Part shown: positions 52,600 to 60,691 of the stretch, one piece after another | How the letters are laid out: every line of letters starts with the position of its first letter | How positions within the stretch are numbered: position 1 is the stretch's first letter | Assembly: GCA_002162075.1 (NCBI GenBank) | Contig: CP021423.1 | Location: 620,001-684,000 of the forward strand | DNA from: Armatimonadetes bacterium Uphvl-Ar1 | GTDB taxonomy: Bacteria > Armatimonadota > Fimbriimonadia > Fimbriimonadales > Fimbriimonadaceae | Direction: 5' to 3' | Length of the DNA: 64,000 nt | The notes under the pieces: generated by a model | Seen by the model: only the letters and a program-made list of their open reading frames with translations | Told to the model about the DNA's origin: nothing | The model's database searches: none | Made by a program: the position numbers and the translations under genes

Positions 52600-53727
52600 G
52601 TGGCGACAACGACGACGGACACCGACCCAGCCCAAGCCCAGGGCACAGATAGTCCGGTTAGCCGACCGAGCGATCGGCTTACCCATGATGATTACCGGGA
52701 GTTGCTCTTGCAGCTTTACTTGGCCCGGTATTTCGACGTGAGGTTGATTAAAGAAAAGAAGCGGGGTCGCTTGCGAGGGACACTTTATTCGAGTCACAAC
52801 CAAGAAGCAATTTTGGTGGGCTCACTCTACGGTTTGGAACCGATGGACTGGATTTCTCCGATCCACCGGGATATGCCAGCCTTTTTCTTGAAAGATTTCA
52901 AAGCAGGTTGGGAAAATCCGGATCGGATGGGTATGTCGATCGAGGAAGTCTGCTCCCAGGTCTGGGGTAAGGCGACATCTCCGGGCCGCGCTCGGGATAA
53001 CTGGAGCCACATTGGCAGCAAAGCGAAGCGAATTATCCACTCCACTTCAATGCTTGCAGGGACTATCCCGGCGGCGACAGGTGTGACTTTGGCGGATCGG
53101 TTGAATGGGCTCAATACGATCGCTATGACATTTAACGGTGAAGGATCGACCGCACAAGGAGTTTTCCATGAGGCGATTAACTTTGCTGCGGTTGAGAAGC
53201 TCCCGGTGGTGACGATTATTGAAAATAACCAGTGGGCGTACGGCACTCCCACACACTACGAATATGCGCTCGAAGATTTTGCCCGGCGTGCGGATGGTTA
53301 CGGTATTCCGGGATTTGTTGCGGACGGTCAGGATGTCATTGACGTTTTCGACAAGGTCATGATGGCGGTCGAACATGCGCGAAGTGGCAGAGGTCCGAGC
53401 ATTGTTGAATGCAAGACTTTCCGGGCTTATGGACATGGTGATCATGACGACGACCGTGCGGATCGGTATCGACCGGAAGAGGAAGTTACGGAAGGTCGTA
53501 AACGAGATCCGTTGCATGTGTTGAAGGAACGGATGATCAGCATGGGCATCTTGACGCAGGAAGAAGCGGATAAGCATCCAGCGGAAAACAAGGGAGCGGG
53601 CGAAGTGACTGATGCAGACTTCCCGCCGAAAGTCGTTGAGTATTTGACGAAGGGTGTTCAATTTGCGATCAAGGCACCTCTGCCGGACGAGACCGAGGGT
53701 GCAATGTGGGTGTTTAAGGAGGACTAA
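52600..53727 (+). CDS. 2-oxoacid dehydrogenase E1 alpha subunit
   Basis: A 375-residue thiamine-diphosphate enzyme subunit of the pyruvate/acetoin/branched-chain 2-oxoacid dehydrogenase type. GTG start with AAGGAG upstream. The ThDP motif is 'FNGEGSTAQGVFHEAINFAA' ending in 'IIENNQWAYG' (GEG in place of the common GDG), and the phosphorylation-loop-like region is 'KTFRAYGHGDHDDDRADRY'. 'IGSKAKRIIHSTSMLAGTIP' is the usual substrate-loop position. The exact 2-oxoacid is not decided by sequence; pyruvate is likely. The E1 beta gene follows in two bases. Confidence 0.88.
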   Translation: MATTTTDTDPAQAQGTDSPVSRPSDRLTHDDYRELLLQLYLARYFDVRLIKEKKRGRLRGTLYSSHNQEAILVGSLYGLEPMDWISPIHRDMPAFFLKDFKAGWENPDRMGMSIEEVCSQVWGKATSPGRARDNWSHIGSKAKRIIHSTSMLAGTIPAATGVTLADRLNGLNTIAMTFNGEGSTAQGVFHEAINFAAVEKLPVVTIIENNQWAYGTPTHYEYALEDFARRADGYGIPGFVADGQDVIDVFDKVMMAVEHARSGRGPSIVECKTFRAYGHGDHDDDRADRYRPEEEVTEGRKRDPLHVLKERMISMGILTQEEADKHPAENKGAGEVTDADFPPKVVEYLTKGVQFAIKAPLPDETEGAMWVFKED

Positions 53728-53729
53728 TC

Positions 53730-54737
53730 ATGGCGGCAACAGCAATAGGAACTGAAAAGAAGAATTATTTGACCGCTTTGAAAGAAGCGATCGCAGAAGA
53801 GATGGCCCGGAATCCGCACATGATCTGCATGGGCGAGGACATTGGAGCCCTCGGTGGAGCGTTTGGAGTTACCGATGGTTTGATCGCGCAGTACGGTCGG
53901 GAGCGTGTCTATGACATGCCGATCAGCGAAGCCACAATCGTTGGTACCGCTTGTGGACTTTGTTTGAACGGTAAGACGGTCATGGTCGAGATGCAGTTTA
54001 TCGACTTCATCTCTTGTGGATTTGACCAGATTGTCAACATGACAGCGACTTATCACTACCGTACGGCTGGCGATGTGAGTATGCCCATGGTGATTCGCGG
54101 TCCAGCTGGTGCTTATGGTGGTGGTGCGCTTTATCACAGCCAAATGAACGAAGCTTGGTTTGCCAATTCTCCGGGATTGAAGATTGTTTGCCCAAGCACG
54201 GTTTATGATGCGAAAGGGTTGATGAAAGCGGCACTTCGCGATCCGAATCCAGTGATTTTCTATGAGATCAAAGATTTGTATCGTCGGCGCGAGATCGAGG
54301 AAGTGTTGCCCGAAGAGGATTACATTGTTCCGCTAGGGAAGGCACGAGTGGCTCGCGAGGGTGATGCGATTACGATTGTGAGTTACGGGCAGAATGTTTA
54401 TCACTGCTTGAAGGCGGCGGAGAATTTGGAAAGTGAAGGCTATCAGGCAGAGGTGATTGATATTCGATCCATCGTTCCGCTTGATGAAGAAACAATTATT
54501 GAGTCGTTGAAGAAGACGAACCGGCTTTTGGTTGTGAATGAAGCTCCGATGACGTGCGGATTTGCGGGCGAGATTTTGAGCCGGATGACGGAGAAGGCAT
54601 TTGAGTATTTGGATGCTCCGCCGATGCGGATCACCCGCATGGATACGCCCGTGCCGTGGGTGAAGCCGCTTGAACTCTATGTTCTGCCGAGTGTGGACAA
54701 GATTACGGCGGGCGCGCTAAAGCTCATCAAGTATTGA
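53730..54737 (+). CDS. 2-oxoacid dehydrogenase E1 beta subunit
   Basis: A 335-residue E1 beta partner: N-terminal 'ALKEAIAEEMARNPHMICMG' and 'EDIGALGGAFGVTDGL', central 'DFISCGFDQIVNMTATYHYR' and C-terminal transketolase domain ('LVVNEAPMTCGFAGEILSRM'). A GGAGGA Shine-Dalgarno lies in the end of the alpha gene. Together they form the alpha2-beta2 E1 component; E2 and E3 genes are not in this window. Confidence 0.92.
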   Translation: MAATAIGTEKKNYLTALKEAIAEEMARNPHMICMGEDIGALGGAFGVTDGLIAQYGRERVYDMPISEATIVGTACGLCLNGKTVMVEMQFIDFISCGFDQIVNMTATYHYRTAGDVSMPMVIRGPAGAYGGGALYHSQMNEAWFANSPGLKIVCPSTVYDAKGLMKAALRDPNPVIFYEIKDLYRRREIEEVLPEEDYIVPLGKARVAREGDAITIVSYGQNVYHCLKAAENLESEGYQAEVIDIRSIVPLDEETIIESLKKTNRLLVVNEAPMTCGFAGEILSRMTEKAFEYLDAPPMRITRMDTPVPWVKPLELYVLPSVDKITAGALKLIKY

Positions 54738-54780
54738 GCATACAGTGATTTGGAAGCCCGGTGCAGAACACTGCGTCGGG

Positions 54781-55833
54781 CTAATTTTTTGAGACTTTTC
54801 CGAGAATGAGTGGCAGTCTCGTTTTCTTATCCTTGATTTCAAAAGTGAACGTAGTGCTTTGGGCGAATGGATTCGAACCGGATATGGATAAGTGTATTGT
54901 TGCAGAGTGAAACATTTGAGCGACTCCTGCCGGGTCGGCTTGGGGAATGAGATCGATGGACATGTTTCGAAAATCATTGGGGCCAGTGATCAGTTGATCG
55001 GACTTAGCTGCGCGGATGAGCTCGGTGAAATCGACTTTGGAAGTGATCTGTTCATTCTTCATGGGCGTTTGCTGGCTCGAAGTTTTGCCGGAAGAATTAG
55101 CCGAAAACGTGAGGAGGCCATCGGCGGAGTCACCTTGCCAGGTTGTTCCATCTGAATTGGTGGTGGCTTTGAGTTCAAATGATGCCGTAATTTGGGTGAC
55201 GCCGAGATTGATGATGGGATTTTCTCGGGTCAGTCCTGGTTTGCGGGCCACAGTTTGGGGGAGAAATTGGTCGAGCCAGTTTTGGATTGCGTTTTGAGCG
55301 GTGATCCCGGTGCTGCCAAGGCGAACGACATCGGTTCGGATGCGGGCGGCCATTTCTTCGGCGAATGGTGGTTCGACGAGGATGGGCCAGATCATCCAGA
55401 ACGATGAACCGACTTGCGTTGGTGTTTTTTCTTGGGGACTTTTTTCAATGTTCTGGGTTCGGATGAGTCCGTTAAATCCTTGAACCAAGGAGTATTCGTC
55501 GGGGGCATTGGTCTGGAGGACTTGCGCAACTTGATTGTATGTATCGCCTTCTGAGCCGGCGAGGAGAGTCAAAAATGACTGGTAGCCACTTAGGACAGGA
55601 AGGATTTGCGTTTCTTCGGAAGAGAGGAGGTTTATTTTGCAAGAATTGGCGAAATCGCGGTAGTTTTGTTCGAACTCAGCTTGTTCTGTTGGGTCGGCAG
55701 TTCGTTCGACGAGACTGTTTTCACGAGTTGGAATTTTATAGGTCGTGTTGGATCGGCAGGCGGTCAGAGATATGGCACAGAGGAAAGAGATTCCAGCGAA
55801 GGTAGTGATCCGCATGAAGATTAGTTTATTCAT
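54781..55833 (-). CDS. Serpin-like lipoprotein (divergent)
   Basis: A 350-residue protein with a lipoprotein signal ('FAGISFLCAISLTAC'). The body follows serpin landmarks: 'ILPVLSGYQSFLTLLAGSEG' corresponds to the helix B region, 'ITAQNAIQNWLDQFLPQTV' to helix F, and the C-terminus 'FTFEIKDKKTRLPLILGKVS' matches the closing serpin strand signature. The usual reactive-centre hinge (Glu/Gly-Thr-Glu-Ala-Ala) is not evident before it, so inhibitory activity is doubtful. Cell-surface anchored; target unknown. Start could also be the internal ATG 55815. Confidence 0.65.
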   Translation of the reverse strand: MNKLIFMRITTFAGISFLCAISLTACRSNTTYKIPTRENSLVERTADPTEQAEFEQNYRDFANSCKINLLSSEETQILPVLSGYQSFLTLLAGSEGDTYNQVAQVLQTNAPDEYSLVQGFNGLIRTQNIEKSPQEKTPTQVGSSFWMIWPILVEPPFAEEMAARIRTDVVRLGSTGITAQNAIQNWLDQFLPQTVARKPGLTRENPIINLGVTQITASFELKATTNSDGTTWQGDSADGLLTFSANSSGKTSSQQTPMKNEQITSKVDFTELIRAAKSDQLITGPNDFRNMSIDLIPQADPAGVAQMFHSATIHLSISGSNPFAQSTTFTFEIKDKKTRLPLILGKVSKN

Positions 55834-55879
55834 GTTGTTGGGAATGGAATAAGTCGTTGGTTTGTTTTGTTGATTGAGG

Positions 55880-55908
55880 ATGACCTCCGGTGAATTTTCC
55901 TGTATACT
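55880..55908 (+). promoter_or_regulatory. Candidate promoter of liv operon
   Basis: ATGACC (55880) and TATACT (55903-55908) with 17-base spacing form a plausible sigma-70 promoter, leaving a leader of about 70 bases before the binding-protein gene. Confidence 0.45.
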
Positions 55909-55983
55909 CGCCCGTATTCGAGGAGACCTTCTTGGGTGTTCGGCTTGTTTTGGGGCTGATTCACGAGGTCATTTGGATTGATT

Positions 55984-57231
55984 ATGAAAAACGGATTGCT
56001 TCAGATAGCGGCATGTGCGCTGGCAGTGGGCTCGTTGAGCTTCTTTGCGGGCTGCAAAGATCCTTCTGCCAAAGGCGGTGAGGGCGGCACAACTACGGGT
56101 ACATCGGGATCGGGTGGCGGTGCATCTGCCAGTGGAGACACGATCAAGATTGGTTTGGTAGCCAGTTTGAATGGTGAGCAACGACCTTGGGGTGTTGATT
56201 GCGAAGCAGGTGCTCAGCTTGCGGTGAAGCTATTCAATGAAGCGGGCGGAGTTGACGGCAAGATGGTCGAGTTGAAGGTTGAAGACAGCAACTCGAAGCC
56301 AGAAGAAGGAAAGTCAGCCACCGAGAAATTGGTTGGTGACGGAGTCATCGTCGTGATTGGCGAAGTCGCGAGTGGGATTACCCAGCAGATGAAGACCGTT
56401 GCGCTTGAGGCGAAGATTCCTCTGGTGGCGGTTGGGGCAACTAATCCGGACATTACTAAGGACGGACAGGGTTTGATCAGCCGAGTTTGCTATACCGATG
56501 ACCTGCAAGGACCGGTCATGGCGAAGTTTGCTTTTGACAAAGGTTTGCGACGAGTTGCGGTTATGACCGACAAGAAGCTTCCTTATTCGACTGGTTTGAG
56601 CAAGACTTTTGTTGCTCGATTCAAGGAATTGGGTGGTCAGATTGTTGCGGAAGAAAGCTACCAAGCGGGCGAGAGCAACTTTGGTGGTCAATTGACGCGA
56701 GTGAAAGCGACCAACCCAGACGGAATCTTTATGTCCGGCTACTTCAATGAAGTTGGACCGATGGCGCGACAGATTCGACAAGCCGGGATGAATGATGTAG
56801 TTTTGATGGGTGGCGACGGTTGGGATAGTGCCGAACTGATTTCAAACGGTGGCGATGCGATTGTTGGTGGATTCTTCTGCAACCACTACAATGATCAAGA
56901 AGATCGGCCGGAAGTTCAGAAATTCTTGACGGACTTTAAGGCTAACAATAACGGCAACCTTCCGGGAACTACGATGGGTGCTTTGGGCTACGATGCGACG
57001 GCGTTGGTATTGGACGCTCTGAAGCGACTTGCCGCGGCAGATAAGGAAATCAATTCGGCGAATTTGGCGGCAGAAATCATGGCTACTGAAGGGTTCAAGG
57101 CGGTCAGCGGTGACATTACTTTGAAGGGTACGAATGGTGACCCGGCAAAGCGAGCGCTGGTTGTTGAAGTTCGAAAGGATGGCTTTGTTTTCAACAAAGC
57201 GTACGAGCCTTCTGAAGTGCTTGCGAAGTAA
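55984..57231 (+). CDS. Branched-chain amino acid ABC transporter, substrate-binding lipoprotein
   Basis: A 415-residue binding protein of the LivJ/Leu-Ile-Val type. Lipobox 'SFFAGC' (Cys24), a Gly/Ser/Thr-rich tether, then the two-lobed periplasmic domain starting 'IKIGLVASLNGEQRPWGVDC'. 'EAGGVDGKMVELKVEDSNSK' and 'VVIGEVASGITQQMKTVALE' are typical. It captures the amino acid outside the cell and passes it to the LivHM permease encoded next. ATG 55984 rather than the TTG two codons earlier. Confidence 0.92.
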   Translation: MKNGLLQIAACALAVGSLSFFAGCKDPSAKGGEGGTTTGTSGSGGGASASGDTIKIGLVASLNGEQRPWGVDCEAGAQLAVKLFNEAGGVDGKMVELKVEDSNSKPEEGKSATEKLVGDGVIVVIGEVASGITQQMKTVALEAKIPLVAVGATNPDITKDGQGLISRVCYTDDLQGPVMAKFAFDKGLRRVAVMTDKKLPYSTGLSKTFVARFKELGGQIVAEESYQAGESNFGGQLTRVKATNPDGIFMSGYFNEVGPMARQIRQAGMNDVVLMGGDGWDSAELISNGGDAIVGGFFCNHYNDQEDRPEVQKFLTDFKANNNGNLPGTTMGALGYDATALVLDALKRLAAADKEINSANLAAEIMATEGFKAVSGDITLKGTNGDPAKRALVVEVRKDGFVFNKAYEPSEVLAK

Positions 57232-57250
57232 ATTGGGTTCCTAGTAAACG

Positions 57251-58294
57251 ATGAACTCAGTATTGCCTTTGATGGCAGGGATCCAGCTTGACTGGTTCTC
57301 CCTGCCCCAACAGTTGGTCAATGGATTGGTTGTTGGTTCGATCTACGCATTGATTGCTTTGGGCTACACGATGGTCTATGGCGTTCTGCGCTTGATCAAC
57401 TTTGCCCATGGCGAAGTATTCATGTTGGGTGGCTATACTGCTCTTCTCACGTCTTATGCAATGGGTTACTCGCCCGATGCGCTCCGAAAAGCTTTTGCTG
57501 AGGGGCGCGATGTGACGAGTAGCCCGTTAAATTTGGTAATAATGCTCTTGGTCGCGATGGCAGTGTGCGCCATCATCGGGGCAATTATTGAATACTTTGC
57601 TTATCGGCCGATGCGGAACCAATCGAGAATTGCAGCGTTGATAACGGCGATTGGGGTTTCTTTGTTCTTGCAGTATGCGGGTCAGCTCTTCTTGCCTTCA
57701 AATCCTCCTCCGAGTGTTTCTCAGGATGTCAATCCTTACCAGGCGGTTTATACCAAGGTGTTTTCAGAGGCTGTGATCGGGGAGGGTGGAAAAGTAATTC
57801 GCCCGGCGGTTGAAGTCACGATTACTCAAGGGCGGGTGATTATGTTGATCACGGTTGTTGTTTTGATGGCGGTTTTAACTTATCTTGTTATGTACACAAA
57901 GACGGGGCGGGCGATGCGAGCGGCCAGTCACGACTTTGATTCAGCAAGTTTGATGGGTGTGAACGTGAACCGCGTGGTGACAGCGACGTTTATGCTGGGG
58001 TCCGCTTTGGCGGGGGCGGGGGCGATGATGCTCACTACCTTTGAGGGAACAACGCTACAGCCGTTCTTCGGGGTGTTGCCGGGCGTCAAAGCGTTTGTTG
58101 CGGCGGTTCTGGGAGGTATTGGAAATATCCCAGGTGCGGTTCTCGGCGGGCTTGTGATGGGGCTTGCGGAGACGTTGGTGACATGGCTGGGCTACTCGCA
58201 ATATAAGGACGCGGTCGCCTTTGTGATTTTGATTTTAGTTTTGTTGGTTAAACCAGGTGGACTCCTTGGATCGAATAAGGTGGAGAAAGTATGA
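57251..58294 (+). CDS. livH: Branched-chain amino acid ABC permease LivH
   Basis: A 347-residue membrane protein with eight or more helices: 'YALIALGYTMVYGVLRLINF' plus 'AHGEVFMLGGY' is the LivH signature, and 'VLPGVKAFVAAVLGGIGNIP' precedes the ATPase-coupling region. A long loop near residues 75-95 ('SPDALRKAFAEGRDVTSSPL') is an insertion relative to short LivH. Overlaps livM by four bases. Confidence 0.93.
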   Translation: MNSVLPLMAGIQLDWFSLPQQLVNGLVVGSIYALIALGYTMVYGVLRLINFAHGEVFMLGGYTALLTSYAMGYSPDALRKAFAEGRDVTSSPLNLVIMLLVAMAVCAIIGAIIEYFAYRPMRNQSRIAALITAIGVSLFLQYAGQLFLPSNPPPSVSQDVNPYQAVYTKVFSEAVIGEGGKVIRPAVEVTITQGRVIMLITVVVLMAVLTYLVMYTKTGRAMRAASHDFDSASLMGVNVNRVVTATFMLGSALAGAGAMMLTTFEGTTLQPFFGVLPGVKAFVAAVLGGIGNIPGAVLGGLVMGLAETLVTWLGYSQYKDAVAFVILILVLLVKPGGLLGSNKVEKV

Positions 58295-59484
58295 GCTTGG
58301 GCAAGATTTTGGGCAAGCGTGCTCTTTCTATTCTTGCGGCAGTTGGGGTGTGCGTATTGGCTCAGATGGTGTTGACCCAATCGGTGGATGGGTTCATGTT
58401 ACGGCTTTTCTTTTTGGGAGGACTTTATGTCACTTTGGCGGTGAGCTTGAACCTGATCAACGGGATCACGGGGCAGTTTTCGATTGGACACGCCGGGTTT
58501 TATATGGTGGGGGCTTATGCGGCGGGATTGAGTAGCAATTATTTCTTTCCTCGACAGTCGCTCGATATGCCGGCTTACTTGCTTGTTTCAGTGTTGATTG
58601 GTTCAGTTGCGGCGGCGATTGCGGGTCTGATTGTTGGGTTACCTTCTTTGCGTTTGAAGGGAGATTATTTGGCGGTCGTGACGCTTGGATTTGGGGAGAT
58701 TATCCGGATTATCACGTTGAACCAGGAGGCTTGGGGCGGATCTTATGGTTATAACTTGAACCACAAGCATCAGTCTTTGGCTTTGGTGTTCTTGTTGGCA
58801 ATTGTTTGCATTGCGGTCTGCCGAAACCTCTTGAAATCGGCGCACGGATTGGCGTTTTTGGCCGTTCGGGAAGACGAGGTTGCGGCGCAAGCAATGGGGA
58901 TTAATTTGACGAAAACCAAAGTAGTTGCTTTCGTTGTGGGCGCAACGTTTGCGGGGGCGGCAGGGGCGTTGTTCGCCCATGATTCTGGGTTTATCAATCC
59001 GGATTTGTTCAAGATGGAGCTGTCATTCTTGATCTTGACGATGGTGGTTTTGGGTGGAACTGGTTCGATCACGGGTTCGGTTTTGGCGGCGGCCACATTG
59101 TTTTTGATTCCTGAATTGCTCCGGATCGCGAAGTTTGAGGTGAGTCAGGGCGTTCTCCTCGGGGTTTTGGTGGCGGTCGGACTCATGGTCTATGCGATTC
59201 GGCTCGTCGAGCGGACATTCCACGGTGAGAAGACGCAGAAGTCGCTTTTGCTGCTTGGGGCGGTTGTTTTGCCTTATGTGGTGATGTTTGGCCTGGGCAA
59301 GTTGCTAGAAACGTATACGATTTTGGGAGATAAATTTTACAAAGCGAATGATTTGCGTTGGGTAATTTTGGCGATTGTGCTTTTGGTTGTGATGCTGATT
59401 CGACCGAGTGGACTGTTTGGGCATCATGAGTTCAGTTGGGATTGGTTGAAATCGAAAATGAATCGCCGGGCGGTGGAGGCTTAG
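58291..59484 (+). CDS. livM: Branched-chain amino acid ABC permease LivM
   Basis: A 397-residue permease. The LivM blocks 'NLINGITGQFSIGHAGFYMV', 'LRLKGDYLAVVTLGFGEIIR' and 'AVREDEVAAQAMGINLTKTK' are present. It forms the heterodimeric channel with LivH. The C-terminus after 'LFGHHEFSWDW' is followed two bases later by livG. Confidence 0.93.
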   Translation: MSLGKILGKRALSILAAVGVCVLAQMVLTQSVDGFMLRLFFLGGLYVTLAVSLNLINGITGQFSIGHAGFYMVGAYAAGLSSNYFFPRQSLDMPAYLLVSVLIGSVAAAIAGLIVGLPSLRLKGDYLAVVTLGFGEIIRIITLNQEAWGGSYGYNLNHKHQSLALVFLLAIVCIAVCRNLLKSAHGLAFLAVREDEVAAQAMGINLTKTKVVAFVVGATFAGAAGALFAHDSGFINPDLFKMELSFLILTMVVLGGTGSITGSVLAAATLFLIPELLRIAKFEVSQGVLLGVLVAVGLMVYAIRLVERTFHGEKTQKSLLLLGAVVLPYVVMFGLGKLLETYTILGDKFYKANDLRWVILAIVLLVVMLIRPSGLFGHHEFSWDWLKSKMNRRAVEA

Positions 59485-59486
59485 TC

Positions 59487-60251
59487 ATGGCACTGCTGCG
59501 AATGGAAGATGTTACGATCAAGTTTGGTGGATTGACGGCGGTCAATCAGGTGAATTTTGATATTGAGAAGGGGGATTTGTTTGGTTTAATTGGTCCGAAT
59601 GGGGCGGGCAAGACCACTTGCTTCAACATGATTACTGGGGTTTATACGCCGACAAGTGGGAAGGTCATTTTTGAGGGGAACGACATTTCGGGGACTCCGC
59701 CGAACAAGATTGCCCAAGTGGGAATTTGCCGAACGTTTCAAAACATCCGACTGTTCGGGGCGCTTTCGGCTTTGGAAAATGTCATGGTCGGGGCTTATTT
59801 GCGGCATCAGACTTCCTTGTTTAGTGGATTCATGCTGAGCCCAAGGGCGATCCGGGAGACGGCAGAACTCCGGAAGAAGTCTATGGAGCTTTTGAGCGTT
59901 GTAAATTTGGCGGACGAAGCTTCATCTCGTTCAGCGGATATGAGCTATGGGAAACAGCGCCGGCTTGAAATTGCTCGCGCAATGGCAACGGATCCGAAGT
60001 TGATTTTGCTCGACGAACCTGCGGCGGGGATGAACCCTCAAGAAAAAGATGAGCTGCGGGCGGTTGTGCACCGGATTCGGGATGAGTTTGAGAAGACGGT
60101 TTTGCTCATCGAGCATGATATGAAATTCGTGATGAACTTGTGCGAGAAAATCGTCGTGCTGGATCACGGGGAAGAGATTGCGGCGGGCGGACCGGACGAA
60201 ATTCGGAGCAATCCGAAAGTCATTGAAGCCTATTTGGGCGAACCTGTTTAA
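59487..60251 (+). CDS. livG: Branched-chain amino acid ABC ATPase LivG
   Basis: A 254-residue ATPase; ATG 59487 is chosen over the longer overlapping frame. Walker A 'GPNGAGKTTCFNMITG', signature 'MSYGKQRRLEIARAMA', Walker B 'LILLDEPAAGMNPQE' and 'IEHDMKFVMNLCEK' are typical of LivG. The usual partner LivF does not follow; the next gene is on the other strand and overlaps this stop by four bases (TTAA). Confidence 0.93.
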   Translation: MALLRMEDVTIKFGGLTAVNQVNFDIEKGDLFGLIGPNGAGKTTCFNMITGVYTPTSGKVIFEGNDISGTPPNKIAQVGICRTFQNIRLFGALSALENVMVGAYLRHQTSLFSGFMLSPRAIRETAELRKKSMELLSVVNLADEASSRSADMSYGKQRRLEIARAMATDPKLILLDEPAAGMNPQEKDELRAVVHRIRDEFEKTVLLIEHDMKFVMNLCEKIVVLDHGEEIAAGGPDEIRSNPKVIEAYLGEPV

Positions 60252-60652
60252 TTAGAAGCAGATTCAGCCGCATCCATGAGCAGCGCTTGCATGAGGTCGA
60301 TGCGGAGGACAATTCCGATGAGAATTTCTTGATCGACGACGGGGAGGATTGTGAGACCTTGGTTTAGCATGAGGTGGAGGGCATCGCTGATTTCGGTATT
60401 CGGGTGGGCGACGGTGGGTTTTTCGGTAGCAAAGAGGTATGCGCTTTCGTGGCTGAGGGCGGTGATTTTTCCGCTTTTGAGAGTTGCTCGGGCGAGATCG
60501 CCTTCGGTGATTACATGAGTCGGAGATTGATCTTGGTTGACGATCACGAGGGCGGGGAACTGATAGATATCCATCTTATCAACGGCGTCGCGGAGAGTGC
60601 TTGAATGGGTTAAGGAGGGGATGTGGGCGTGGAGCACCTCGCGGAGAATCAT
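60248..60652 (-). CDS. CBS domain-pair protein
   Basis: A 134-residue stand-alone tandem CBS (Bateman) module: 'DAVDKMDIYQFPALVIVNQD' and 'THVITEGDLARATL' in the first repeat, 'DALHLMLNQGLTILPVVDQE' and 'LIGIVLRIDLMQAL' in the second. Such modules bind adenine nucleotides and regulate partner proteins. ATG 60652 is chosen because the upstream extension overlaps the divergent amidohydrolase gene. Confidence 0.82.
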   Translation of the reverse strand: MILREVLHAHIPSLTHSSTLRDAVDKMDIYQFPALVIVNQDQSPTHVITEGDLARATLKSGKITALSHESAYLFATEKPTVAHPNTEISDALHLMLNQGLTILPVVDQEILIGIVLRIDLMQALLMDAAESASN

Positions 60653-60691
60653 TGGACTGATTTTAGCTTGTTGGCGGGATATGATGGAGGG

